Both the position numbers and the translations under genes were made by a program. A stretch of 64,000 bases of DNA from Gp6-AA40 sp964505975 (lineage in GTDB: Bacteria; Acidobacteriota; Vicinamibacteria; Vicinamibacterales; UBA2999). Under the pieces are notes generated by a model. The model was not told where the DNA came from. It searched no databases and saw only the letters and a list, made by a program, of their open reading frames with translations. Positions 45,028 to 53,421 of the stretch are shown in pieces. Location: NCBI GenBank assembly GCA_964505975.1, contig CAZDLW010000004.1, forward strand, positions 1-64,000, read 5' to 3'. Position 1 is the first letter of the stretch. Each line of letters opens with the position of its first letter.

Positions 45028-45444
45028 ATGGGACACGATCGCGCGCGACCGCTGGTGCTGATTGTCGAAGACGAGCGAGATCTGCGCGTGCTCTATGCGG
45101 AACACCTGTCGCTCTGTGGCTTCGAGGTCGTGCAGGCCGCCAACGGCGCCGAAGCCATTACGACGACGACGTCCCTGTCTCCCGACGTCGTACTGATGGA
45201 TCTCAGCCTGCCTGTCGTGGACGGTTGGGAAGCGACCCGGTTCCTCAAGAACGACGAGCGAACAGCCCACATTCCGGTGGTGGCCCTCACCGCCCATCAC
45301 GGAGCGGGCGAACTGCAAAAAGCCACTCACGCAGGCTGCGACTGGTTCGTGCCCAAGCCCTGCCCTCCGGACGCCCTGGTTGCCGAGATCCGGCGGGTAC
45401 TGAGCACTCTCCCGCCTCCCGCCGCCACTGAACCCCCGCTGTGA
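45028..45444 (+). CDS. single-domain response regulator (CheY-like)
   Basis: This 138-residue receiver-only protein has the acidic pair in VEDERD, phosphoacceptor D58 in VLMDLSLP, the conserved Thr in VALTAHH and Lys in FVPKPCPP. There is no output domain, so it acts by protein contact or within a phosphorelay. No histidine kinase is encoded nearby. Start set at MGHDRARP because the receiver begins there; the CCAGG before it is a weak ribosome site. Confidence 0.92.
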   Translation: MGHDRARPLVLIVEDERDLRVLYAEHLSLCGFEVVQAANGAEAITTTTSLSPDVVLMDLSLPVVDGWEATRFLKNDERTAHIPVVALTAHHGAGELQKATHAGCDWFVPKPCPPDALVAEIRRVLSTLPPPAATEPPL

Positions 45445-45659
45445 CGCTGGGCCTGGGCGGCCCCCAACGCGAATTCCGGACGCCGAGAGTGTCGGCAGCG
45501 GCTCCGCTTCGCCAGATGTTGTGAAACGCAGATTTAACGGCTCTGTCACCAGCCGGAAACGCCGGTCGTCTACCGTTGAAGACAGGTGGTGACATCGTCA
45601 ACGGAGTCCCCGTGCAGAACACACTCGACCCAATCGCAAGAACGAGCAGCGAACCGGCC

Positions 45660-46373
45660 ATGAACGCCGTGCGGGCATCCCGGACACGTGTGCTCGTCGT
45701 CGAAGACGAAGAAGATATCGCCGAACTGATCAAGCACACGCTCGAACAGACCGGCGGCATCGACGTCGACATTGCCGCAACCGGCGATGCCGCGCTCAAG
45801 GCCGTGGCCGATCAGCCCCCCGGCGTGATCATCCTGGACTTGAACCTGCCGGTCCTCAGCGGCCTCGAGGTATGCCGTATCCTGCGGGCCCGCCCGTCGA
45901 CCGCCCGGGTACCCATCATCATGCTGACCGCGCGCACGAGCGAAAGCGATCGCGTAACAGGGCTGGACGTTGGCGCGGACGACTACATCATCAAGCCGTT
46001 CAGCGTGCGCGAACTGGCCGCCCGCGTCCGGGCCGTGCTGCGGCGCGGACAGTCGGCCACCGCCGAAGGCGCCGCCGGACCAGTCGTCTACCGCGGAAAG
46101 CATCTGCTGGCCGACTTCGATGCCGTCTCGGTCTCCGTGGACGGCACGCCCGTTCGGCTGACGCGCAGAGAGTTCGAGCTGCTTCGACACCTGGTCGAGA
46201 ACCGCAATCGCGTGCTGTCGCGCGATCGCCTGCTCGAACGCGTGTGGGGCTACGACCGCCTGGTCGAGACGCGATCCGTTGACGTGCACGTGGGCCGCCT
46301 GCGCGGCAAGCTTGGAACAGCGGGCCGTCAGATCGAAACGGTCGTTGGGCTCGGCTATCGCTTCGTCGAATAA
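45660..46373 (+). CDS. OmpR-family response regulator (orphan)
   Basis: This 237-residue protein has a receiver domain (acidic residues in VVEDEED, phosphoacceptor D60 in IILDLNLPV, Lys in YIIKPFS) and a C-terminal winged helix (LTRREFELLRHLVE, then ETRSVDVHVGRLRGKL). It differs from the regulator at 3941 in carrying a longer N-terminus. An in-frame ATG at 45576 gives a 265-residue version, but the extra residues do not match the family. It follows the CheY-like gene by 215 bp with no kinase gene in between or after. Confidence 0.93.
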   Translation: MNAVRASRTRVLVVEDEEDIAELIKHTLEQTGGIDVDIAATGDAALKAVADQPPGVIILDLNLPVLSGLEVCRILRARPSTARVPIIMLTARTSESDRVTGLDVGADDYIIKPFSVRELAARVRAVLRRGQSATAEGAAGPVVYRGKHLLADFDAVSVSVDGTPVRLTRREFELLRHLVENRNRVLSRDRLLERVWGYDRLVETRSVDVHVGRLRGKLGTAGRQIETVVGLGYRFVE

Positions 46374-46530
46374 GTCGCACACATCGTTCGTCACCGGTCT
46401 CACGAAGGAGGCGAGTGTCCTTCGCGGATGCAGACACTGCCGCGTTGCTTCCCGCATGACGAGCTCGCCTTCACGCCGGGCATACCGTCCTCCTCCTCAT
46501 CGCCCGGGTTGTCGAGCTGCAGTTCGAACG

Positions 46531-48117
46531 TCAGTTCCCCCTCGCGCCAGCACGCTCGAGGAGAGACAGGATCTCCGACCGGGCTTCATCTCCGACGTCC
46601 CGCGTGGTCCGGGTGACGTCTATAAGGGTCCGGCCTCCATCGTCGACGACGCCTACGCTGGCGCCGTGATCGAGCAGATACCGGACCACCTCGGCCCGTC
46701 CGGCCTCGGCGGCAAAGAAAAGCGTCGTCTGGCCCTGCCGTCCGCTCAGCGTACTCGGCCGCGCGATGCGTGCCGTCAGACTGGTCACGTCGGTGATACG
46801 GGCGTTCACGTCCGCGCCGGCCGCCCGCAGGATGTCCATCGTTTCCAAGGAGAGCGCAACGACGTTATCGGGGAGGCCGGGGCCGAGCACGCTCGGGCCC
46901 GTGCGTGTGCCAATGCCGGCCGCAGCCATGAACGGCGTCACGCCGGACGCGTTCGGCAAGTCGACCAGTGCGCCATGCGCGAGGAGCAGCCGCACGACCT
47001 CGTTGTCGAAGGTCTGGGCGGCGCGCAGCAGCGGTGTGGCCCCGGTCGTAAGCAGGTCATCCCTGAAGCGGTTGTCCCGTCCACCGCGGCTGGGCTCCTT
47101 GAACGCCAGCTGTGCGTTCGGATTGACTCCTGCCGCGAGCAGCGCCTCGATCAGCTCGAGAGACTCCGGCGATCGCGGCCCCGCGTGACCGTCGAGCCCT
47201 CCGCGCATCGTCACCGCCACGTACAGTGGCGTTCGGCCCCACCAGTCCCAGGTATGCGGATTGGCTCCACGTTCGAGCAGGTACCGGGCCACGTTCGCGT
47301 ACCCATTGTCGAGCGCCATCATCATCGGTGTCATGCCGTCTGGATTCGGGCGGTCCACGTCCGCACCGGCGTCGAGCATGGCGGTGACACACTCGAGGCA
47401 GCCGGCCCGCGCCGCATACAGGAGTGGGGTGAGTCCTCCGGTGGGGCGATACTGCACGCGCGGCTCGTCGGTGATCTGCGTTGGCCAGTCCGTCGCCCGC
47501 GCGCGGATGGACAGGTCGGCGCCCTTCGACACCAGGAACGCCACCATGTTCCCGCGGCCCTGAGCCGCCGCCCACATCACCGCCGATTGGTTGCGGAAGC
47601 GTTCGCGTTGATTGACGTCGGCGCCATGCCGCACGAGAAGCTCGGCCACGGCCACACTGCCTGTCCGCGCTGCCAGCATCAGCGGCGTCTGGCCATCCTC
47701 GTTGGCCACAGTGGCGTTGGCTCCGGCTTCGAGGAGCATGCCGACCAGTTCAACGTTGGCTACCGTGACTGCCTCGGCCAGCGGACTCGAACCATAACGG
47801 TTGGCGACATCCGCGCGCGCTCCGCTCTTCAACAGCACGTCAACCAGCTCGCGATCGACTCGGTACACTGCCCAGTGTAGTGGCGTCGTCCCGTCAGGCT
47901 GCGCCTCGTTGACGTCGGCGCCGGCGGCGAGCATGGTAAGCGCCACCCGTCGATCGCCGGCGCGGATCCGATCCGCCAGCGCGGACTGCGCGTGGACCGT
48001 GGCGCACAGGGCGAAGAGCATCGCGAACGCGGTGAGATATCGCTGACACGAAAGAACAGTTGCGTGCACGGTCGCATGTTCCTTCCGCCCCGACTCGCGA
48101 GCTTGCGGCCGTTCCAT
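46531..48117 (-). CDS. exported ankyrin-repeat protein
   Basis: This protein of about 528 residues has a signal-like stretch (RYLTAFAMLFALCATVHAQ) after a charged N-terminus, then about 11-12 ankyrin repeats from ALADRIRAGDRRVALTMLAAGADVNEAQPDGTTPLHWAVYR to the C-terminus (units such as GQTPLMLAARTGSVAVAELLVRHGADVNQ). Ankyrin repeats bind proteins; in this lineage such exported proteins are common, with no established role. It lies 28 bp downstream of the MBL hydrolase on the same strand, so the two may share a transcript. The exact start is uncertain. Confidence 0.88.
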   Translation of the reverse strand: MERPQARESGRKEHATVHATVLSCQRYLTAFAMLFALCATVHAQSALADRIRAGDRRVALTMLAAGADVNEAQPDGTTPLHWAVYRVDRELVDVLLKSGARADVANRYGSSPLAEAVTVANVELVGMLLEAGANATVANEDGQTPLMLAARTGSVAVAELLVRHGADVNQRERFRNQSAVMWAAAQGRGNMVAFLVSKGADLSIRARATDWPTQITDEPRVQYRPTGGLTPLLYAARAGCLECVTAMLDAGADVDRPNPDGMTPMMMALDNGYANVARYLLERGANPHTWDWWGRTPLYVAVTMRGGLDGHAGPRSPESLELIEALLAAGVNPNAQLAFKEPSRGGRDNRFRDDLLTTGATPLLRAAQTFDNEVVRLLLAHGALVDLPNASGVTPFMAAAGIGTRTGPSVLGPGLPDNVVALSLETMDILRAAGADVNARITDVTSLTARIARPSTLSGRQGQTTLFFAAEAGRAEVVRYLLDHGASVGVVDDGGRTLIDVTRTTRDVGDEARSEILSLLERAGARGN

Positions 48118-48145
48118 GCGCACCTGACCTCCGGAGGGAGAATAC

Positions 48146-49063
48146 TCACACCACATCTGGGGACAACTTGTTGTGATGTGCCCACAATCCTTTGTGCACG
48201 GCATAGAGGAACGTGTGCGGGTCGTTGAACGTTCGACCCAATCCATCCATCACACCGGCGTCGAGCATGTCTTCAACAGTGTCACCCTGACGGACCCGAT
48301 CGACCGCGCGCTGATAGATCACCGCCATCATGTCGCGCTCGGCCTGCAGATCGGCCCAGCTCACCACCGGACCGTAGCCGGGCACGACTCTCGTGTCGCT
48401 ATCGCTCAACGCCAGCAGCCGGTCCATGGCGTCGACCCGGCCGCCGAGCCATGCTCCCGTGAACCAGTCCAGTTCCGGATCCCGCGCCGGCGCCGCGACA
48501 TCGCCAGCCGCCAGCACGTTCGAATCACGGAAGAAGACGTAGATGTCCCCACTCGTGTGCGCGTCGATCAGGTAGCCGTAGTCGATTCGCTCGCCTCCGG
48601 CGTCCATCGACCCATCCACGTAGAAGGTCTCGGTGGGATGCGCAGTCCGAGGGCGGGCAGGCCGGTAGCGATCCGCTGCCGGCATCCAGGTGGGCGTAGC
48701 CATCCAGAGCCGTGTGTTTTCGTGGGCAACAATGGTCGCGCCCGCCTGCCGGAGGAGGTCATTCGCCGCGGTGTTCTCGATGTGCCAGTGGGTATTGAAG
48801 ACCGTCCGGATGCGACCGCTCGGTGACACCTGCTGCAACGCGTGCATCAAGGGATCGCTGTGCAAGGGAGCGCCACTGTCGACCACGACGTGACCGTCGG
48901 CCGTCGAGAGTGCAAGGACGTTGGTGCCGCCGCTCGTCACCAGAGATAGTCGATCGGTCAGCGGCACGCGGTCGGCCTGCGCGGACGTGCCGTCACGCGG
49001 CAGCACCACGCTGCCGAACAGGCCCCCGATCGCTCCGAGCAGGAGCTGTCTGCGGTCGAGCAT
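48146..49063 (-). CDS. exported MBL-fold metallo-hydrolase
   Basis: This 305-residue protein has a Tat-like signal (LDRRQLLLGAIGGLFGSVVLP) and a metallo-beta-lactamase fold. The metal motif usually written HxHxDH reads HWHIEN here, that is, the Asp is Glu and the last His is Asn, so the second metal site is altered. Later ligand regions are DAHTSGDIYVFF, VLAAGDV and VVPGYGPVVSW. It probably acts in the periplasm on an ester or lactone; substrate unknown. Start: ATG one codon after a GTG. Confidence 0.88.
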   Translation of the reverse strand: MLDRRQLLLGAIGGLFGSVVLPRDGTSAQADRVPLTDRLSLVTSGGTNVLALSTADGHVVVDSGAPLHSDPLMHALQQVSPSGRIRTVFNTHWHIENTAANDLLRQAGATIVAHENTRLWMATPTWMPAADRYRPARPRTAHPTETFYVDGSMDAGGERIDYGYLIDAHTSGDIYVFFRDSNVLAAGDVAAPARDPELDWFTGAWLGGRVDAMDRLLALSDSDTRVVPGYGPVVSWADLQAERDMMAVIYQRAVDRVRQGDTVEDMLDAGVMDGLGRTFNDPHTFLYAVHKGLWAHHNKLSPDVV

Positions 49064-49310
49064 CACACGACCCGAACACGTCGGGCGTCGCCACCCAGGA
49101 CTGACGGAATCGCCACGCGCGCAGCTCGGCCCACGGGACGCAGCCCGTCAACGGTGCAGATCATGGCCCACGGACCTGCCCGCGTCAATTGCGACGCTGA
49201 GGATTGAGACCTGGTAGTGGGAGCCGGAGGGCAGACGCCTGGTCGAATGTCGTAGCGAAACCACAACGCGGTGTGCCTCTCGCCAGGCCGAGGTATTCGT
49301 ACTCGTCGTG

Positions 49311-50180
49311 TCAGGCGTCATCTGATGCTCGCTGGGACCCAAAGAGCAGCCCGAAATAGCCTATCTTGGAGAACCCAATCGACTCATATAGCCGACGCGC
49401 CGCCTCGTTATGTTCGCCGGTAAACAGAATGAGCTTCTTCAATCCAAGATGCAGCGAAGCATCTTCGAGAAGTGCCAGCATGACCGCTCGCCCCAGGCCC
49501 CTCCGGCGTCGCTCTGGCACGGTGAACACGCCCCCAACCTGCCCAAGCGAATCGAACGTTGCGTTCAATCCTGCGATTGCGACGAGGTGCGCACCTTCAG
49601 GCCGTCCCCACCAGTGGCCTTCGGTCGCCTGATTCACGAACGCGTCTCTCCGCTGATCGAGAGTGCCGTGCACCGGCAGCCCCTCCTCCTTCAGGTACGC
49701 CGTGTTGAGGGGCTCCCAACGGTCGAAGTCAGAGGGCTCCAGCCTACGAACGAGGCTACCGGTCTCGTGACGGGCTAGCGACCTCAGGCCCAGCCGGTAC
49801 AGAATCTCCTTCGAAGCATGAACGGATTGAAAGCGTCGGTTGCTGCACAGACGGCGCCAGAGTGACTCGGCGGCCGTCCATTCCCCTACCACTCCCGTGA
49901 TCGGAGTAGGCTCGCCCTCGCACGCCGAGAGGATCGCGTCCGCCAGATCATCGCGCCCTCCAGTTTCGGCGAGCAGATTCCCACGCCGCGTAAGAGCGAA
50001 GACGGATACCACTTCCCCGGCGTCTTCGATGTAGCGGTAGTTCCCTGAATTCATTCCTTCGCCCAGGCGAAAACCATGTGCGACGAGATTGGAGAGGAGA
50101 AACAGCGATGTCTCCACATGTTGCCGCAGGAACGCCCGTGCCATTTGAACGTTCGACTCCGTTACCTCTCGTGTTCGCAT
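49311..50180 (-). CDS. GNAT family N-acetyltransferase (integron cassette)
   Basis: This 289-residue protein has a C-terminal GNAT domain with the acetyl-CoA loop in GQVGGVFTVPERRRRGLGRAVMLALLEDASL followed by KKLILFTGEHNEAARRLYESIGFSKIGYF. The N-terminal half is a second GNAT-like domain, as in other two-domain members. The start codon lies 15 bp after the attC-like core at 50195, and the stop TGA lies inside GCCTGAC (49311 region), matching cassette boundaries. Acetylated substrate unknown; possible antibiotic or metabolite modification. Confidence 0.88.
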   Translation of the reverse strand: MRTREVTESNVQMARAFLRQHVETSLFLLSNLVAHGFRLGEGMNSGNYRYIEDAGEVVSVFALTRRGNLLAETGGRDDLADAILSACEGEPTPITGVVGEWTAAESLWRRLCSNRRFQSVHASKEILYRLGLRSLARHETGSLVRRLEPSDFDRWEPLNTAYLKEEGLPVHGTLDQRRDAFVNQATEGHWWGRPEGAHLVAIAGLNATFDSLGQVGGVFTVPERRRRGLGRAVMLALLEDASLHLGLKKLILFTGEHNEAARRLYESIGFSKIGYFGLLFGSQRASDDA

Positions 50181-50194
50181 CTGGCTTCACTGAC

Positions 50195-50264
50195 GCCTGA
50201 CGTTCGCAATGAGCCGCGGCGCGTCATCGTCAATCCGGCGCCGTCGGCTCCAACGCCTTGATGC
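50195..50264 (-). other. attC: attC-like recombination site, one end disrupted
   Basis: On the minus strand it reads GGCGTTGGAGCCGACGGCGCC, a variable centre, GCGCCGCGGCTCATTGCG with an extra AAC and the core GTCAGGC. This aligns box for box with the attC at 15856-15924. The expected outer R'' core (like GGCTAAC) is replaced by GCATCAA, right where the IS110 remnant region begins. The GNAT gene starts 15 bp beyond the GTCAGGC core. Confidence 0.75.
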
Positions 50265-50346
50265 TCATTCAGCCCTCCCCCTGCACCTACCAACTGGGTA
50301 GGCACAGCGCAGGGACATGCGCGTATCCGCGCAGGAGGAGCGCCGA

Positions 50347-50972
50347 ATGAGATTCTACAACCGGCAACATCGGCACGATTGCGGAATCGATCTTCACGTC
50401 AAGACGATGTACGTCTGCATCCTGGACTCGGCCGGCCAGATGCTCGTGCATCGCAATCTGCCATCGACGCCTGAGGCGTTCCTCGAGGTCGTCGCCCCGT
50501 ACCGGGAGGATCTGGCGGTGGCGGCCGAGGGCAGGTGCACGTGGTAGTGGCTGGCGGACGTCTGCGCCGCGGAGGAGATCGCGTTCGTGCGGGGTCACGC
50601 CCTGGCGATGAAGGCCACGGCGGCAAGGCCAAGAACGACACGATCGACTCGCACACGATCGCGCGCCCGCTGCGCGGCGGTCTGGTGCCGCAGTCCTACG
50701 TCTACCCGGCGGCGAGGCGGCCGACCCGGGATCTCATTCGGCGCCGGCTGCATCTGGTCCGCACGCGCGGCGAGCTCCTGGCGCACATGCACAGTACGCG
50801 CGCCCAGGACAACCTGCCCGCTTTCGAGCGACGCCTCGCGTATCCCGCCCACCGTGACGGGGTCAGCGCGCAGGTCGCCGACCCGAGGGTGCGCAAGCGT
50901 ATCGAGGTCGACTGCGGGCGAGCCACACGTCTCACGCGAGCCTCTCGGAACCGAGCTCGTCACCGATCGTGA
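50347..50972 (+). pseudogene. IS110-family transposase remnant
   Basis: The N-terminus RFYNRQHRHDCGIDLHVKTMYVCILD is the RuvC-like DEDD domain of IS110 transposases, with the first catalytic Asp in GIDLH. A TAG interrupts at 50545 (TW*WLAD), a frameshift near 50610 leads to HGGKAKNDTIDSHTIA and YVYPAARRPTRDLIRRRLHL, and the C-terminal transposase_20 half with the catalytic Ser is missing. GGAGGAG precedes the ATG. It is clearly inactive. It sits next to an attC-like site; the IS1111-attC subgroup of IS110 is known to target such sites. Confidence 0.85.
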
Positions 50973-51409
50973 CCACGTGTGCGCCGCAGAGCGCCCACGA
51001 GCCGACGATCCTGAGCCACGGGTCCGGCAGCGAGCAGCTTTGATGGGACGTCCGCTCCCTCCCCCGCCCATGCACACGCGTTCACGGGATGGGCTGCCCC
51101 TCCCCCGAGCCTGGCGACAACGGACGCGCGCACGCGACGTCGCTCGTTCTGACGAGGCCGGTATGGGGGCCCGAATGAGTGTCTAGGCCGCGAGGGTCTC
51201 ACGACCCTCGCGCGTCGCTCCGCGAAGCGTGAGCCTCAATAGGTGTTGGGCCCCATCCCCACAGCGGAATGGAAACCTGCGCTGGAAACGAAGACGGCAC
51301 TGAAGGGAACGCGGTGATTCGGAGTCATCTCTTGCGGTCGCGCGTCTTCTTGATTCGACGACCGGACGGAGAAGATCTGTGCCCTTGACGAGGGGAAGGC
51401 TGATAGGTG
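50973..51409. other. gene-free tail between IS110 remnant and nuclease cassette
   Basis: No coding region is convincing. A perfect hairpin CGCGAGGGTC-TCAC-GACCCTCGCG lies at 51189-51212. Two similar core-like strings, GGCCCAACACCTAT and GGCCTAACACCTAT on the minus strand (about 51242-51256 and 51402-51416), resemble attC R'' ends in direct orientation; the second holds the nuclease stop codon. Confidence 0.45.
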
Positions 51410-52419
51410 TTAGGCCGAGAGCATCTTGTTGCCGAACATCTCCGCTTCAAAATCCCGAAGGGAGTAGTGATACGGCTCGCGAATGCTGTTCTCGACACGA
51501 ACCATGAGCGCCGACGCCGTCAACAAGACCACACTCCTGACAGACGCGTCCGCCAGATGTCGCTCAAGCTTCGCAACGTCGCTGTCGCGAGATGCGGACG
51601 ACACGACTACGAGGTACGACCTAGCTATTCCCTCGTGTTCAAGACGCCGGGCCGTCGTCTGAACGTACTCGAAGAACTTGCGATCTTCGGTGCCGACCGA
51701 ATAGCCATCCGCGCGGACCTTCGCATCGACGATGAGAGCAAAACCGACCCGGCGAGCGATGGCCACGCAGTCAGGTCGGCGGCCGGCGCCCTGACCTAGA
51801 GGGTGTGGACCTCGAAGCCGAGACACGCAAAGGCATCCGCCACCCGCCGCTCGAAGAGAACGCTCGGGGTTGCCGCCGGGTCATCGAACGGCGCTCGCTC
51901 CCCTCGGGCCAAGACATCAAGATACTGCAGCGATGCCGGGAGGAATAGATGGAACGCTGGCACTGGCACCAGTGGCCTCTCGGAACGGCTCGACCTGGCC
52001 GACTTACGGCTGACCCAACCCGGATACTCCAAGATCTGGCGGAGCTGCTCGTCTTGTGATTGCTCGAGCCATGCCCGAAACGCTAGGCGGAATTGAGTGG
52101 CTGGCCGATTCGGGTTGCCGATGGAGTGAGTCCTGGTCTTGAGCTCGCGTGTGGCGATCTCAAGCTCCCTACTGGTTGGAATCTTCTGAAGGTGAAGACA
52201 GACCTTGGCGTAGTCCTCGAACAGCACCTCGTCGGTCAACGGTTGCTGCCATTCGGACGGCGTGGCCCCCGCCTCTCTGGCGAGATCAGAGTGTCGAGGC
52301 CAGTAGTATTGAACTGCGCTGGGCTTAATGCCCGTAAGCTTCGCAAAACGGGGGGCGACTCCGAGCGTCGCGGTGGCGCTGCGGAAAGCTTGGAGGATTT
52401 CGTCCCTGCTACGTCGCAT
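51410..52419 (-). pseudogene. homing-endonuclease-repeat / PD-(D/E)XK-like nuclease, frameshifted
   Basis: The N-terminal 207 residues contain homing-endonuclease-associated helix-turn-helix repeats (SRDEILQAFRSATATLGVAPR and LFEDYAKVCLHLQKIPTSRELE) and end FACLGFEVHTL with a stop. A one-base shift at about 51797 restores GQGAGRRPDCVAIARRVGFALIVDAKVRA, a PD-(D/E)XK-like core (Asp in RPD, then Asp-Ala-Lys), and about 120 more residues to GNKMLSA. So one 335-residue gene is split by a single indel, real or a sequencing error. Its TAA stop lies in GGCCTAAC, like a cassette end. Likely a defence or mobile nuclease. Confidence 0.72.
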
Positions 52420-52953
52420 TTACAGAAAGCAGTCTACCCTGTCGACCCTGCTTCTGGACTTCGGCCTAACTACTGTCTCAGTAGACCCTCGGGCTCCGCT
52501 GCAGCCAACAGCGGCCGAGTCGACAGAGTGTCGCTCCCTATTTTCTGGAGACGCAAGTACTTCGGCTGATGGCCCGCCAAAGGCAGCGTGGCGTTGGCTG
52601 CGGGAATCAGTCTCCGGCGGCCGCTGTGGCAGCGAACGCCCACCGGCCGTCGGGGACGACGCCGCCGAACCTCCATGGACGGAGCGGGTTGGCATGTCTC
52701 TCGCTCACGGATTCCGCAATTGGCTGCAGCGAGCCTCGCAGCCAACCGTGGCGACATCGCACCGTATGCCCCCGCAAGTCGATGGCGCCAATGTCCTCGC
52801 AATGGACAGAGGTGCGCGCGCGACCGGCGTTGGCTGCGGACCTGCGCCTTGGCTGCGAACGTTTCGCAGCCATGCACCCGGCGCCCCGTCACAACCAGAC
52901 GCGATTGGCTGCGACAGTTCGCAGCCAATCGCCCACCGGCACCGGGCACGCGA
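52420..52953. other. cluster of TTGGCTGC palindromes between intI and first cassette
   Basis: No gene is supported. The octamer TTGGCTGC or close variants occurs nine times. Three pairs form hairpins: GCGATTGGCTGCGA with TCGCAGCCAATCGC (52901-52932, perfect 14-bp arms, 4-base loop), TGGCTGCGAA with TTCGCAGCCA (52850-52872) and TTGGCTGC with GCAGCCAA (52720-52745). Single copies lie near 52502, 52592 and 52830. The place corresponds to the attI side of this inverted integron; the GTTGGCT core is close to the IntI core GTTRRRY. Confidence 0.6.
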
Positions 52954-53305
52954 CCGATCGAGCGGGCTCCGCACGCCGAGTCCCCCCTTGTTCAACGCGT
53001 GCAGATACGTCATCGTCGTCGCGACGTCCGCATGCCCAGGCAACTCCTGGACGGTGCGCCCGTCGTACCCCCGCTGCAGGAGGTGGGAGGCATAGCCGTG
53101 CCGCAGCACGTGCGGACCGACGACCTTCGTGATGCCTGCCGACCGCGCCGCCGCGGTGACCTCGCGCTGAATCACGGACTCGTGGAGATGGTACCGACAC
53201 GGCAGCCCCCTCGCGGATCGCGGCAGATCCGCGCCGCCGGGAACACGAACGGCCACGTCCACGCCGTGCCGGCGTTCGGATGCCCGAGGCACGGCGGCAG
53301 ACTCC
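52954..53305 (-). pseudogene. intI: integron integrase IntI, C-terminal half
   Basis: The fragment carries HPNAGTAWTWPFVFPAARICRDPR in one frame and, after a shift near 53215, GLPCRYHLHESVIQREVTAAARSAGITK, then GPHVLRHGYASHLLQRGYDGRTVQEL and GHADVATTMTYLHALNKGGLGVRSPLD. These are hallmarks of the integron integrase C-terminal domain, with the HxxR box (HVLRH), the second His (GH) and the catalytic Tyr (MTY). The core-binding half and first Arg box are missing, so it is inactive. It lies on the same strand as, and upstream of, the cassette genes, the inverted intI arrangement. Confidence 0.85.
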
Positions 53306-53421
53306 CGAACGCCGCGTACGGGTCCTTCACGGGAATCAGGTAATCAACCGCGCGCGGATCCGTGCGGTAGCCGTCCTTTCGCGAGCTGCGATACCATACG
53401 CCGGTCACGCCAGAGAGGGAT

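Noticed and set aside
45028..46373. Two-component operon with a missing kinase
   Set aside because: The two regulators have separate spacing and no kinase frame exists between or after them; they are better called orphans.
50535..51186. Plus-strand frames after the IS110 stop as independent genes
   Set aside because: They are the frameshifted continuation of the transposase and then unrelated Arg-rich sequence.
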